The position numbers and the translations under genes were made by a program. Of a stretch of 64,000 nucleotides of DNA, positions 17,671 to 26,218 are shown piece after piece. The notes under the pieces are model-generated. The model ran no database searches. It had not been told where the DNA came from and saw only the letters and a program-made list of their open reading frames with translations. How positions within the stretch are numbered: position 1 is the stretch's first letter; each line of letters opens with the position of its first letter. This stretch comes from Cupriavidus agavae (lineage in GTDB: Bacteria; Pseudomonadota; Gammaproteobacteria; Burkholderiales; Burkholderiaceae): positions 2,356,001 through 2,420,000 of the forward strand of contig NZ_SGXM01000001.1 of the NCBI RefSeq assembly GCF_004217045.1, given 5' to 3'.

Positions 17671-18912
17671 TCAGGCCAGCGTCACGCGCGCGAAGCGGCG
17701 CTTGCCCACCTGCACCACGTACGTGCCGGCTTCCACCTTGACGGACTTGTCGGCCACCACGGCGCCGTCGATCCTGACGCCGCCTTGCTCGATATTGCGG
17801 TTGGCCTCGGACGTCGACGGCACGAGATTGGCCTGCTTGAGCAACTGGGCGATGGCCAGCGGCGCGCCGCCGAGGCTCACGGCCGGGATATCGTCCGGAA
17901 TGCCGCCGCGCGCGCGGTGGTTGAACGCCTCCAGCGCGCTCTCGGCCGCGGCCTGGCTGTGGAAGCGCGTGACGATCTCCTGCGCCAGCAGCACCTTGCA
18001 GTCGCGCGGGTTGCGGCCGGCGGCGATCTCCTGCTTCATCAGGTCGATCTCGGCCAGCGGGCGGAACGACAGCAGCGTGAAGTACTGCCACATCAGGTCG
18101 TCCGAGATGCTCATGAGCTTGCCGAACATCTCGTTCGGCGCCTCGGTCACGCCAATGTAGTTGTGCTTGGACTTCGACATCTTCTCGACGCCGTCCAGCC
18201 CCACCAGCAGCGGCATGGTCAGGATGCACTGCGACTCCTGGCCGTACTCCTTCTGCAGCTCGCGCCCCACCAGCAGGTTGAACTTCTGGTCCGTGCCGCC
18301 CATTTCCAGGTCGGCCTTGAGCGCCACCGAGTCATAGCCCTGCATCAGCGGGTACAGGAATTCATGTACCGAAATCGGCACACCGGAACGGAAGCGCTTG
18401 GTGAAGTCGTCGCGCTCCATCATGCGGGCCACGGTGTACTTGGCGGCCAGCTGGATCATGCCGCGCGCGCCGAGCGGATCGCACCACTCGCTGTTGTAGC
18501 GGATTTCGGTGCGCGCCGGGTCGAGCACCAGGCTGGCCTGCTTGTAGTAGGTCTCGGCGTTGGTCTCGATCTGCTCGCGCGTCAGCGGCGGGCGCGTGGA
18601 ATTGCGGCCCGACGGATCGCCAATGGTCGACGTGAAGTCGCCGATCAGGAAGATCACCTGGTGCCCCAGGTCCTGCAGCTGGCGCAGCTTGTTCAGCACC
18701 ACGGTATGACCCAGATGGATGTCCGGGGCGGTCGGATCGAGCCCGAGCTTGATGCGCAGCGGCACGCCGGTGGCCTCGCTCCGGGCCAGCTTCTGCAGCC
18801 ATTCGGCCTCGACCAGAAGCTCGTCGCAGCCGCGCTTGGTGATCTCCAGTGCGCGCATCACCGACGGCGTAAGTGGATAGTTGGCCGCGGCGGCCGGGGA
18901 CACTTCACTCAT
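17671..18912 (-). CDS. tyrS: Tyrosyl-tRNA synthetase
   Basis: Class I aminoacyl-tRNA synthetase of 413 residues. The HIGH-type motif reads HLGH ([11 protein letters not shown], near residue 58) and the KMSKS loop is exact ([14 protein letters not shown], near 237). The C-terminal S4-like domain is present ([20 protein letters not shown]). This is the TyrRS-Z type common in proteobacteria. The ATG at 18912 ([13 protein letters not shown]) was preferred to an upstream start that would add 46 non-conserved residues overlapping the divergent control region. Confidence 0.96.
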   Translation of the reverse strand: MSEVSPAAAANYPLTPSVMRALEITKRGCDELLVEAEWLQKLARSEATGVPLRIKLGLDPTAPDIHLGHTVVLNKLRQLQDLGHQVIFLIGDFTSTIGDPSGRNSTRPPLTREQIETNAETYYKQASLVLDPARTEIRYNSEWCDPLGARGMIQLAAKYTVARMMERDDFTKRFRSGVPISVHEFLYPLMQGYDSVALKADLEMGGTDQKFNLLVGRELQKEYGQESQCILTMPLLVGLDGVEKMSKSKHNYIGVTEAPNEMFGKLMSISDDLMWQYFTLLSFRPLAEIDLMKQEIAAGRNPRDCKVLLAQEIVTRFHSQAAAESALEAFNHRARGGIPDDIPAVSLGGAPLAIAQLLKQANLVPSTSEANRNIEQGGVRIDGAVVADKSVKVEAGTYVVQVGKRRFARVTLA

Positions 18913-18988
18913 GGCGTAAGTCTTTGAAATCTTTAGGGAAACGGCTACGGATGACAGAATCGTTTCTGATATACTTCGCAGCTTCTCG

Positions 18989-19025
18989 ACCGACAGATTA
19001 TCGTCGGTGACCGCCTCGGAGGCGG
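18989..19025 (+). promoter_or_regulatory. Two tandem hairpins in the leader of the M23 peptidase gene
   Basis: ACCGAC at 18989-18994 pairs with GTCGGT at 19003-19008. CCGCCT at 19011-19016 pairs with AGGCGG at 19020-19025. No T-run follows. They lie in the 215-base tyrS/M23 divergent region, 103 bases or more before the M23 ATG, and could be leader structure or simply GC-rich chance. Confidence 0.35.
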
Positions 19026-19127
19026 CTCGCAGAGGACGCCCGCACCGCACCTTGGGGAAGGAAGGCAGACGAGAAATATCGTCAGCGGCAGCGGCCCTTG
19101 CAATACAGAAAGTTGGAATTCTACGTG

Positions 19128-20522
19128 ATGTGGTCTAGTCTCCGCGAAGTTTTCGCGCGTGAGCTGGTAGTCCTGGTTGACCCGACAAATCCCCAGCACA
19201 CACGCCGCCGCAAGCAGCTGACCGTCGCCATCGGCACGGTCTTCACGCTCGGCATGGCCGCTGCCATGGGTGTTGCGCCGCGCAACGCCTACGATGATCC
19301 GCTCGCCCCGCGCGTGCAGCAGTCGCTGCGCATGCCCGACCTGCGCGCGCAGCTCGAACAATTGACCGAGGCGTCCGATGCCGGCGTCTATGTCCGGCAG
19401 GAACGCATGCAGCGCGGCGATACCATCGCCACCCTGCTGCGCCGTCTCGGTGTCGATGATCCCGACGCGCAGGCGTTCATCGTCAAGAACCCTACCGCGC
19501 GCGGGCTGTTCAACCTGAACCCCGGCCAGGCCGTGCAGGCCGAAATCGACAGCAGCAACCTGCTCGTCTCGCTCCAGGCCAACCTCGGCGGCGACGCCAG
19601 TGCCTCGCGCGAGCTCGTGATCGAGCGCGTGGCGCCGCGCAAGGAAGGCGGCGACTACACGTACAAGGCGCGCATCGCCGCGGTGGACAACGACCTGCAC
19701 TACGAAATGGCCTCCGGCGCGATCGACGCCCACGGCTTCTTCAGGTCGATGGACAACGCCAACGTACCCGACGAAGTGGTCAACCAGATGATCTCGATCT
19801 TCTCTGGCGTGATCGACTTCCACCACGACATTGCCCGCGGCGACCGCTTCCGCATCGTCTACGAGGCCGGCTTCCGCGATGGCGCGTTCGTGCGCAACGG
19901 CCGTGTGGTGGCGATCGAGCTGATCAACCGCAACACGCTGTACCAGGCCCTGTGGTATGCGCCGGAAGACGGCGAGCCGGGCGCGTACTACACGTTCGAC
20001 GGCCGCAGCATGAAGCGTCCGTTCCTGCGCTCGCCGGTCGCGTTCACGCGTGTGTCGTCGGGCTTCGGCGGCCGCGAGCACCCGCTGCACCACAAGTGGG
20101 CACAGCACAAGGGCGTGGACTTCGCCGCGCCGCAGGGCACCAAGGTACTGGCCACGGGCGACGCCACGGTGCAGTTCGTCGGCCAGCAGAACGGCTACGG
20201 CAACATCATCGTGCTCCAGCACGCAAACGGCTATTCCACGTTCTACGCCCACCTGTCGCGCTTCGCCAGTCTGCGCGAGGGCCAGCATGTCTCGCAAGGC
20301 GAGCTGATCGGCTACGTGGGATCGACGGGCTGGGCCACCGGGCCGCACCTGCACTACGAGTTCCGCTACAACAACGTGCCGCAGAATCCGATGACTACGA
20401 CGCTGATGGAAGCGCCGACGCTGACCGGCAAGTCGCGCACGGAATTCCTGAGCTACTCGAGTGCCATGTTGAGCCGCATCAACATGCTGCGCACCTACAA
20501 TGTGCTGACCGCCAGCAACTGA
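19128..20522 (+). CDS. M23 family metallopeptidase (peptidoglycan endopeptidase, MepM-like)
   Basis: Protein of 464 residues. One membrane segment follows a basic stretch ([20 protein letters not shown], residues about 36-56), so the bulk is periplasmic. An OapA/LysM-like region ([18 protein letters not shown] near 104-120) precedes the M23 domain. Zinc ligands are visible: H327 and D331 ([11 protein letters not shown]), and H409 in GPHLHYEF. MepM relatives cut meso-Dap cross-links to allow wall growth. The start could be TTG 19098 or ATG 19128; I chose the ATG (MWSSLREVF). anmK follows 11 bases later. Confidence 0.9.
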   Translation: MWSSLREVFARELVVLVDPTNPQHTRRRKQLTVAIGTVFTLGMAAAMGVAPRNAYDDPLAPRVQQSLRMPDLRAQLEQLTEASDAGVYVRQERMQRGDTIATLLRRLGVDDPDAQAFIVKNPTARGLFNLNPGQAVQAEIDSSNLLVSLQANLGGDASASRELVIERVAPRKEGGDYTYKARIAAVDNDLHYEMASGAIDAHGFFRSMDNANVPDEVVNQMISIFSGVIDFHHDIARGDRFRIVYEAGFRDGAFVRNGRVVAIELINRNTLYQALWYAPEDGEPGAYYTFDGRSMKRPFLRSPVAFTRVSSGFGGREHPLHHKWAQHKGVDFAAPQGTKVLATGDATVQFVGQQNGYGNIIVLQHANGYSTFYAHLSRFASLREGQHVSQGELIGYVGSTGWATGPHLHYEFRYNNVPQNPMTTTLMEAPTLTGKSRTEFLSYSSAMLSRINMLRTYNVLTASN

Positions 20523-20533
20523 GCTTCGCCCCC

Positions 20534-21673
20534 ATGTCCATGCCCCCCGGCTCCAGCGACTGTTTCATCGGCCTGATGTCGGGCACCAGCATGGACGGCG
20601 CCGATGGCGTGCTCGTCGATTTCTCGGCGGGCCAGCCGGCGGTGCTGGCGGCCGCCCACGCGCCGTTTCCCGAGCCGCTGCGCGAAGCATTCGCGGCGCT
20701 GCAGCAGCCCGGCGAAGACGAGATCCACCGGGAAGCGCTGGCGGCCAACGCCCTGGCGCGCGTCTATGCCGCCTGCGTGGACGAACTACTACGAAAAGCC
20801 GAGGCCACTGCCAGCCAGATCACCGCGATCGGCGCGCATGGCCAGACCATCCGGCATCGTCCCGGCCTCTATGACGGCACGGGTTACACGCGCCAGAGCC
20901 AGCACCCCGCGCTGCTGGCCGAACTGACCGATATCGATGTCATCGCCGATTTCCGCAGCCGCGATATCGCGGCCGGCGGCCAGGGCGCACCGCTCGTACC
21001 GGCCGTCCATGCGGCGCTGTTCGGCGCCCGCGACGAGACCCGCGTGGTCTGCAACATCGGCGGTATCTCCAATATCAGCATTCTCCCGGCGGCGAACCGG
21101 GGCCGTCCGGTTACGGGCTTCGATTGCGGTCCGGGCAACGCGCTGCTCGACGACTGGGTGCAACGCCATCGCGGCGTCCCCTATGACGATCGGGGTGCCT
21201 GGGGCGCCACCGGCCGCGTGGACGAGGCGCTGCTGGCGCAACTGCTGGCCGAGCCCTACTTCCGCGCACCGCCGCCCAAGAGCACCGGGCGCGACCTGTT
21301 CCACCCGGGATGGCTGCAGGGCATGCTCGACGGCCTGCCCGCGCCGCTGGCGCCCGCCGACGTGCAGGCCACGCTGACCGTGCTGACGGCCACCGCCATT
21401 GCGCGCGACGTGCAAGCCCATGCGCCGGACGCCCAGCGGCTGATCGTCTGCGGCGGCGGTGCCCTCAATGACGAACTGCTGCGCCGGCTCGGAGAGCTGC
21501 TGCCCGGCAAGGCGGTGCAACTCTCGGACGACTATGGCGTGCCGGTCTTGCAGGTGGAGGCGCTGGCCTTCGCCTGGCTGGCGCGACAGTGCGTGCGCCG
21601 CGCGCCGGGCAATGTGCCGACCGTCACGGGCGCCGCAGGGCCGCGCGTGCTGGGCGCGATCTATCCACGCTGA
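20534..21673 (+). CDS. anmK: Anhydro-N-acetylmuramic acid kinase
   Basis: Converts recycled 1,6-anhydroMurNAc to MurNAc-6-phosphate. It has 379 residues in the ASKHA ATPase fold: [19 protein letters not shown] near 11-29 (phosphate 1), [11 protein letters not shown] near 97-107, a second phosphate segment [24 protein letters not shown], and the adenosine motif [11 protein letters not shown] near 301-311. It is cotranscribed with the M23 endopeptidase (11-base gap). In P. putida AnmK product feeds MupP, then AmgK and MurU, so this gene links to the amgK/murU locus at the left of the window. Confidence 0.95.
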   Translation: MSMPPGSSDCFIGLMSGTSMDGADGVLVDFSAGQPAVLAAAHAPFPEPLREAFAALQQPGEDEIHREALAANALARVYAACVDELLRKAEATASQITAIGAHGQTIRHRPGLYDGTGYTRQSQHPALLAELTDIDVIADFRSRDIAAGGQGAPLVPAVHAALFGARDETRVVCNIGGISNISILPAANRGRPVTGFDCGPGNALLDDWVQRHRGVPYDDRGAWGATGRVDEALLAQLLAEPYFRAPPPKSTGRDLFHPGWLQGMLDGLPAPLAPADVQATLTVLTATAIARDVQAHAPDAQRLIVCGGGALNDELLRRLGELLPGKAVQLSDDYGVPVLQVEALAFAWLARQCVRRAPGNVPTVTGAAGPRVLGAIYPR

Positions 21674-21693
21674 TATCGACTGGCGGGCGGCAA

Positions 21694-21726
21694 TAAAAAA
21701 AGCGCACCGGTTGGTGCGCTTTTTTT
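21694..21726. terminator. Bidirectional terminator between anmK and erpA
   Basis: An A-run, AGCGCACC, 4-base loop GGTT, GGTGCGCT and a T-run (21713-21726). The symmetrical A and T runs make it work for both converging genes. Confidence 0.93.
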
Positions 21727-21743
21727 GGCGAAACAACTATGCG

Positions 21744-22112
21744 TCAGACCGAGAACGACGAGCCGCAACCACAGGTGGTCGAGGCGTTCGGGTTCTTGAT
21801 CACGAACTGGGCGCCGTTGATGTCTTCCTTGTAGTCGATCTCGGCGCCGACCAGGTATTGGTAGCTCATCGAGTCGATCAGCAGGGTGACGCCGTTCTTG
21901 ACCATCTGGGTGTCGTCTTCGTTCACGTCCTCGTCGAACGTGAAGCCATACTGGAAGCCGGAGCAACCGCCGCCCTGCACGAACACGCGCAGCTTCAGTT
22001 CGGCGTTGCCCTCTTCCTCGATCAATTGCTTGACCTTGTCGGCCGCGCTGTCAGTAAAGACGAACGGTGCCGGCACGTCCTCGGTAACGGGTGCCTCTGC
22101 GACTGCGTTCAT
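21744..22112 (-). CDS. erpA: Iron-sulfur cluster insertion protein ErpA
   Basis: A-type Fe-S carrier of 122 residues. The three cluster-ligating cysteines are present: C50 in [12 protein letters not shown], and C114 and C116 in [12 protein letters not shown]. The acidic [12 protein letters not shown] segment after the first motif fits ErpA rather than IscA. The first 20 residues are Ala/Pro-rich. It lies alone between two hairpins, so it is likely transcribed separately. Confidence 0.93.
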   Translation of the reverse strand: MNAVAEAPVTEDVPAPFVFTDSAADKVKQLIEEEGNAELKLRVFVQGGGCSGFQYGFTFDEDVNEDDTQMVKNGVTLLIDSMSYQYLVGAEIDYKEDINGAQFVIKNPNASTTCGCGSSFSV

Positions 22113-22173
22113 GGGGAATTCTCCTGGTTAGGTACGCCCGTATTCTAAGCGCTACTCTGAAATCGTGCCGAAA

Positions 22174-22191
22174 CCCCTTGATTTCAAGGGG
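22174..22191 (-). terminator. Hairpin between bactofilin and erpA
   Basis: CCCCTTGA, a 2-base loop, TCAAGGGG. On minus it is followed by TTTCGG, a weak U-tract, 45 bases after the bactofilin stop. Confidence 0.6.
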
Positions 22192-22236
22192 CACTGGGGC
22201 TATTGCGACGCGACGGTCACTCCCGGCCGCGTCGGC

Positions 22237-22764
22237 TCAGGCCGCGGACTTCTCGCGCAGCGGTTCTTCCTCGGTGACCTCGCTGACGTCGCTGACGTCG
22301 GTAACCGCCTCGGCGGCCACGTCAACGGTCTGCGCCGGCTCGGCTTCCTGAGCCTGGGCGGCCTCCGGCTCCGAGGGGACGGCCTGATGGGTCAGGGCAC
22401 GAACCTCGGCCTGCACCAGCGGGATCAGCCGCCCTTCGACCAGCGCGCCCTGCTGCATTTCAAGCGCCGCATAACGCACTTCTCCATAGACTCGCGCATG
22501 GGCCTGCAGTTCGAGCAGTTCAGCGGCATGGACCGGGCCGGTGACGGTGCCATTGAGCACCAGATGTTCCACCCGGACTTCGCCCTCGACCGCGCCCTTC
22601 TCGCTGATCACGAGCATGCTCGACTTGCCTTCGATTGCCGTGACATTGCCGCGCACGCGGCCGTCGAGACGCAGTCCGCCGGAAAACGCCACATCCCCCT
22701 CGATGACGGTGTCCTGACCGATCAGCGTATCGATGTTCAGGCCTTTTTTCTTCGAAAACAGCAT
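22237..22764 (-). CDS. Bactofilin
   Basis: Self-assembling cytoskeletal protein of 175 residues, start at 22764 (MLFSKKKGLNIDTLIGQDTV). The central DUF583 beta-helix (residues about 12-115) shows the repeated Gly/Val pattern: IEGDVAFSGGLRLDGRVRGN, GAVEGEVRVEHLVLNGTVTG, HARVYGEVRYAALEMQQGAL. The C-terminal 55 residues are acidic and Ala/Val-rich and probably disordered. In other bacteria bactofilins scaffold peptidoglycan enzymes, often an M23 peptidase encoded nearby, as is the case here 1.7 kb away. Confidence 0.92.
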   Translation of the reverse strand: MLFSKKKGLNIDTLIGQDTVIEGDVAFSGGLRLDGRVRGNVTAIEGKSSMLVISEKGAVEGEVRVEHLVLNGTVTGPVHAAELLELQAHARVYGEVRYAALEMQQGALVEGRLIPLVQAEVRALTHQAVPSEPEAAQAQEAEPAQTVDVAAEAVTDVSDVSEVTEEEPLREKSAA

Positions 22765-22910
22765 CTTGTGACTCCTATTGCTTTGCGCTGGGGCGTGGAT
22801 TCCGCAGGTCCGTGATTGTATCGCCGCATGCACGGCAAGCCGATGAAATGCTTCAAGTACTGATATTGGCAATACTGAACACTGCAACAAAATATCCGCG
22901 GCGGCCGGGC

Positions 22911-22945
22911 GAAAAAAAACCGCACGAACCTCCGTGCGGTTTTTC
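22911..22945. terminator. Terminator of the rplM-rpsI operon
   Basis: Stem CCGCACG (22920-22926) with CGTGCGG (22933-22939). An A-run on the left gives a U-tract for the minus transcript and TTTTT on the right for the plus strand. It ends 44 bases after rpsI. Confidence 0.92.
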
Positions 22946-22988
22946 CGGCCTTGCCGGATCCGGCGAACCGGACCCAGGCAATGACACA

Positions 22989-23381
22989 TCAGCGCTTCGA
23001 GAATTGCTTCCGACGACGTGCCTTGTGCAGACCAACCTTCTTACGCTCGACTTCACGTGCATCGCGGGTAACGTAGCCAGCCTTCGACAGGGCCGACTTC
23101 AGCGTTGCATCGTAGTCGATCAGGGCGCGGGTGATGCCGTGGCGAACAGCACCGGCCTGGCCGGTTTCGCCGCCACCGGTCACGTTGACCTTGATGTCGA
23201 ACGTTTCGGCGTGAGCCGTCAGTTCCAGCGGCTGGCGCACGATCATCAGCGAGGTTTCGCGGGCGAAGTACTCGTTGATGGGCTTGCCATTGACGACGAT
23301 GTCGCCCTTGCCCGACTTGATGAAGACACGAGCCACGGCGCTCTTGCGGCGGCCAGTACCGTAATTCCAGTTACCGATCAT
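22989..23381 (-). CDS. rpsI: 30S ribosomal protein uS9
   Basis: Ribosomal protein of 130 residues. The body has [20 protein letters not shown] and the C-terminus is the invariant basic tail [11 protein letters not shown] that reaches the P-site tRNA. It follows rplM by 15 bases, the conserved L13-S9 operon. Confidence 0.98.
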   Translation of the reverse strand: MIGNWNYGTGRRKSAVARVFIKSGKGDIVVNGKPINEYFARETSLMIVRQPLELTAHAETFDIKVNVTGGGETGQAGAVRHGITRALIDYDATLKSALSKAGYVTRDAREVERKKVGLHKARRRKQFSKR

Positions 23382-23396
23382 GGATTGTGGCCCCCG

Positions 23397-23825
23397 TTAG
23401 ATTTCCAGCACCTTGGGCTGCTGTGCGGTATGCGGATGCTCGGCTTCGGCGTAAACCTTCAGCTTCTTGATCATCGCATAGCCCAGCGGACCCTTCGGCA
23501 GCATGCCCTTGACAGCCTTTTCCAGGGCGCGGCCCGGGAAACGTTGCTGCATCTTGCCGAACGTGGTTTCGTAGATACCGCCCGGGTAACCCGAATGGCG
23601 ATAGTACTTCTTGTCCTGTTCCTTGGTACCCGTCACGCGCAGCTTGGCCGCATTGACGATGATGATGAAATCACCGGTGTCGACGTGAGGAGTGAATTCC
23701 GGCTTGTGCTTGCCGCGCAGTCGGCGTGCCACTTCGCTGGCAACACGGCCGAGGACCTTGTCCGTCGCGTCAATCACGTACCAGTCGCGCTTTACCTCTG
23801 CAGGCTTGGCGGAAAAGGTCTTCAT
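23397..23825 (-). CDS. rplM: 50S ribosomal protein uL13
   Basis: Ribosomal protein of 142 residues with the family start [20 protein letters not shown], then [19 protein letters not shown] and [19 protein letters not shown]. It is the first gene of the rplM-rpsI operon. The roughly 140-base leader between the promoter at 23973 and the ATG is long. In E. coli L13 represses its own operon through the leader, so autoregulation is plausible here. Confidence 0.98.
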   Translation of the reverse strand: MKTFSAKPAEVKRDWYVIDATDKVLGRVASEVARRLRGKHKPEFTPHVDTGDFIIIVNAAKLRVTGTKEQDKKYYRHSGYPGGIYETTFGKMQQRFPGRALEKAVKGMLPKGPLGYAMIKKLKVYAEAEHPHTAQQPKVLEI

Positions 23826-23972
23826 GATTTTTCCTGATTAGAAAACTGCCCGATGTGACGGTCGCCGTTTTAGCGTCCTGTCGTCGGCCGGTCCTGAGGA
23901 CCTGACCTTCCTGCTTGTATCTGCAGGCTCTCCCTGAATCTTTTTCCGGGGGCAATGACCGGAAAGCCGACG

Positions 23973-24002
23973 ATTATAACGGGCGGCGGCCCGATCGCAC
24001 AA
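23973..24002 (-). promoter_or_regulatory. rplM-rpsI promoter
   Basis: On minus, TTGTGC (24002-23997), 18 bases, then TATAAT (23978-23973): a near-consensus housekeeping promoter with a GC-rich spacer. It is the only good promoter before rplM and sits 71 bases downstream of the sRNA terminator arm. Confidence 0.8.
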
Positions 24003-24077
24003 GCAAAGATTCAGGAAGTCGTCAAGTGCGCGTGGCGGCGCCCCGTGGCGCGTACCGTGCAGACCTTGCAATGGGCG

Positions 24078-24109
24078 AAAAAAAACCCAAGTCTGTCTGA
24101 CTTGGGTTT
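24078..24109 (-). terminator. Terminator of the candidate sRNA
   Basis: AAACCCAAGTC (24083-24093) pairs with GACTTGGGTTT (24099-24109): 11 bp with a 5-base loop. On minus it is followed by a run of eight T. It faces no protein gene, so it marks the end of an untranslated minus transcript. Confidence 0.92.
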
Positions 24110-24249
24110 GAATCCACCAAAGGAGGAGGGTGGAGGAGACACCGGGCGATCGACGGGGCCGGTCATGGCGGGCGGTGCGGTCGGCGAAGGGGTCTCTACC
24201 CGGATTCGCTTTCGCACTCGGCGCGCTCTTCATGCGCCGTCGTTCGATG
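24078..24249 (-). ncRNA. Candidate small RNA with anti-Shine-Dalgarno hairpin loop
   Basis: An orphan transcription unit of about 172 nt. Its promoter (24256-24283), start near 24249 and terminator (24078-24109) are all read from sequence. No credible ORF is contained: the only ATG frames run through the terminator. Structure in order: a GGCGC/GCGCC hairpin, then a long hairpin at 24217-24175 (GUGCG/CGCAC outer, GCGAA/UUCGC and GGGU/ACCC inner), a C-rich linker, then a hairpin at 24134-24113 (UCCACC/GGUGGA) whose loop reads CUCCUCCUUU. That loop contains CCUCCUUU, matching the 3' tail of beta-proteobacterial 16S rRNA. A further CUCCUCC lies just upstream. The function is inferred, not known. 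Confidence 0.72.
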
Positions 24250-24255
24250 GAATGG

Positions 24256-24283
24256 ATTATACATACGGGCTTCCGGGAAGCAA
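24256..24283 (-). promoter_or_regulatory. Promoter of the candidate sRNA
   Basis: On minus, TTGCTT (24283-24278), 16 bases, TATAAT (24261-24256). The -10 is perfect and the -35 is 4/6. It points into the sRNA and toward rplM. Confidence 0.75.
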
Positions 24284-24420
24284 GAAAATCTACACTGCGA
24301 AATCAACTTCCATAATATGGAATGGCATATAGCGCACTGAATTTGCTGGCAAATTCAATAAAAACAATGACTTGCCGCTATATGCAAAGTGCGGCATCGG
24401 CGCGACAGTAGAGGAAACCC
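24284..24420. other. A+T-rich intergenic block with nested palindromes
   Basis: Between the sRNA promoter (minus) and the OsmC-like gene (plus). TTCCAT-AAT-ATGGAA lies at 24308-24322. A 9-bp palindrome, TGAATTTGC-TG-GCAAATTCA, lies at 24338-24357. A separated inverted repeat, GCATATAGCG (24325-24334) and CGCTATATGC (24376-24385), encloses it. The block is visibly richer in A+T than anything around it. Such a pattern suggests regulator or nucleoid-protein sites serving the divergent units. Confidence 0.55.
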
Positions 24421-24490
24421 TCTGATTTCTAGGGGAAATCCCGCACCCGGGACCGTGCCGGCAGTTGGCCTATACTCGCGGAAAGCAAGA

Positions 24491-24510
24491 CACCTGTCTG
24501 CGCGCAGGTG
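24491..24510 (+). promoter_or_regulatory. Hairpin in the leader of the OsmC-like gene
   Basis: CACCTG at 24491-24496 pairs with CAGGTG at 24505-24510, 38 bases before the ATG. A TATACT at 24471-24476 could be the -10, but no good -35 is seen. Confidence 0.3.
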
Positions 24511-24548
24511 AACGCAAAAACACAATCACGAACCGAGGAACGAACAAG

Positions 24549-24971
24549 ATGGAATGCAAAGTGACATGGTCGGGCCCGGAGGGCATGAGCTTCATCGCCC
24601 AGACCGGCAGTGGCCACCTGGTGGCGATGGACGGCGCGCCGGACGGCGGCGGCAACAACCTGGCACCGCGCCCGATGGAAATGGTGCTGCTGGGCACCGG
24701 CGGCTGCACCGCCTATGACGTGGTGCTGATCCTCAAGCGCGGCCGGCAGGATGTGCGCGGCTGCTCGGTCAAGCTGCAGGCCGAGCGCGCCGACGCCGAT
24801 CCAAAGGTATTCACGAAGATCAATTTCCACTTCACCGTGACCGGCAAGGGCCTGGACCCGGCCAAGGTGGAGCGCGCCATCGAGCTGTCGCACGAGAAAT
24901 ACTGCTCGGCGTCGATCATGCTGGCCAAGACGGCCGAGATCACGCATACCAGCGAGATCGTGGAAGGCTGA
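24549..24971 (+). CDS. OsmC/Ohr family protein (YhfA-like)
   Basis: Protein of 140 residues. The OsmC fold carries two conserved cysteines, C53 (LGTGGCTAYDVV) and C119 (HEKYCSAS), as in peroxide-reducing OsmC/Ohr enzymes, although the overall sequence is nearer the YhfA-type subgroup (MECKVTWSGPEGMSFIAQTG, NLAPRPMEMVLLGTGGC), whose role is not established. The start is the ATG at 24549 after a GAGGAACG ribosome site. It is transcribed alone, ending in a strong hairpin. Confidence 0.88.
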   Translation: MECKVTWSGPEGMSFIAQTGSGHLVAMDGAPDGGGNNLAPRPMEMVLLGTGGCTAYDVVLILKRGRQDVRGCSVKLQAERADADPKVFTKINFHFTVTGKGLDPAKVERAIELSHEKYCSASIMLAKTAEITHTSEIVEG

Positions 24972-24996
24972 CCCTCGCCGTTTCGCCAGAAAGTGA

Positions 24997-25033
24997 AACG
25001 CCCGGCCGTGTCGACGACACGCCGGGCGTTTTC
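24997..25033. terminator. Terminator between the OsmC-like gene and rnpB
   Basis: AACGCCCGGC pairs with GCCGGGCGTT, with an inner GTGTC/GACAC extension of the stem and TTTTCG after it on plus. The minus side (GTTTCAC) is weaker. It could serve both converging transcripts. Confidence 0.85.
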
Positions 25034-25042
25034 GTATGCGAA

Positions 25043-25387
25043 GCAAAGCAGGCCGATAAGCCGGATTCTGTGCACGCCGGGCACCCTTGCGGGCCCCCGC
25101 CATGTGACAACCATTCCTCTAGACCGGCCGTTACCGGACGGTTCCAGCTCCCTACCCGCAGACTCAGCGGGCCGCCTCAACGTCTGCCTATTTGGGATTG
25201 CTCCAGGTGGAGGTTACCGCGTTTCACCCTTCCCGCCGGCCGAAGCCGGCGGCAAGACTCGTCTCTGTGGCCCTGTTCCGCACGTTGCCGTGGATGGCTG
25301 TTAGCCAACACCCTGCCCTGTGGAGTCCGGACTTTCCTCCCCTCGCCTCCTTGCGGAGACAAGCAGCGATTGTCTGGCCTGCTTTGC
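25043..25387 (-). ncRNA. rnpB: RNase P RNA, bacterial class A
   Basis: Catalytic RNA that cleaves tRNA 5' leaders. On minus the 5' strand of P1, GCAAAGCAGGCC (25387-25376), pairs with the 3' strand GGCCTGCTTTGC (25054-25043). The conserved core reads GAGGAAAGTCCGGACTCCAC near the 5' third, then CAGGGTGTTGGCTAACAGCC, AAGGGTGAAACGCGGTAA, CAAATAGGCAGACG and, near the 3' end, AGAATCCGGCTTATCGG. Length of about 345 nt is normal for class A. Exact ends are within a few bases. Confidence 0.96.
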
Positions 25388-25421
25388 GGGCCGCAGTCTA
25401 TCACCGAACCGGGCGGACTGG

Positions 25422-26201
25422 TCAGCCGGGCGCCGCCGGCAGCCGCCGCCCCGGCCGGAAAACCGTCACATCGTCATAGAACGAAGGATCGGCGTTGCCA
25501 TCGCACCAGCCCGGAATGCCCATCACGGGCAGCGGCGAGAAGCTGCGTCCGCCGGCCAGCCGGCCAGCTTCGGCTGCGCCGGCCAGTGACGCCGCCAGCA
25601 GGGCGTCGAGCCGGTCCGGCGGCGTATCCGGCGGCGCCCGCAGCCGCCAGGCGTGGGCCGTGATCGCCTTGTAGGGCTGCGCGAGCTTTTCGAGCAGCGC
25701 GTGGCCGAACGAGACGACCGTGCAGGCCTGGTGCCAGGCGTCGCGGCGCGTGACGAACAGTTCGCGCCAGCCAAACCCGGCCAGGGCGCCTGCCAGCGCG
25801 TCATCGCACGTGAGCAGGATCACGGCGTTTTCGTCGAACAATGTCGCGGCATCGCGCAAGCCGCCACGGATCTGCCGCACGCCATCGCGGGCAATGGCCT
25901 CGGCCTGCAGCCGGTTCAGCAAGCGCTTGGTTTCGGGAAAGTGCAGCCAGATCAACGCGTTGAAGGCGTCGTGGAGGTTGTCGCGCGTCGGCACCTGGCC
26001 GGTGGCGAAGATATGGGATTCGTAGGCGACGCCCTCGGCCAGCGATGACTGCGGCACGAACCGCAGCGGCAGGCCCTGCGCGTTACGCAGGGCGCCGGCC
26101 CGGGCGTTGAGCGCCATCCGGAGGTCGGTCTGGCGAAACAGCGATGCGGACACGGCGAATGGCGCCAGCCACGGCCGCGTCCAGTCGACATCCGGCAGCA
26201 A
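25422..26201 (-). CDS. DUF3025 domain protein
   Basis: Protein of 259 residues. The DUF3025 features are GQVPTRDNLHDAFNALIWLHFPETK (near 69-93), DENAVILLTCDDALAGALAGFGWRELFV and the C-terminal PVMGIPGWCDGNADPSFYDDVTVFRPGR. The function is unknown. It is typically encoded next to pyrC in Burkholderiales, as here (17 bases after pyrC). No signal peptide or membrane helix. Confidence 0.85.
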   Translation of the reverse strand: MLPDVDWTRPWLAPFAVSASLFRQTDLRMALNARAGALRNAQGLPLRFVPQSSLAEGVAYESHIFATGQVPTRDNLHDAFNALIWLHFPETKRLLNRLQAEAIARDGVRQIRGGLRDAATLFDENAVILLTCDDALAGALAGFGWRELFVTRRDAWHQACTVVSFGHALLEKLAQPYKAITAHAWRLRAPPDTPPDRLDALLAASLAGAAEAGRLAGGRSFSPLPVMGIPGWCDGNADPSFYDDVTVFRPGRRLPAAPG

Positions 26202-26218
26202 ATCGCGCCGCCTGTCGC

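Noticed and set aside
24100..24120. GGGTTTGAATCC followed by ACCA on plus, resembling a tRNA T-arm and CCA end
   Set aside because: The flanking bases do not form a T-stem or an acceptor stem, and the same bases form the sRNA terminator on the other strand.
23838..24233. A minus-strand frame (131 codons) starting inside the candidate sRNA
   Set aside because: It reads through the terminator at 24078, and has no ribosome site or recognisable motif.
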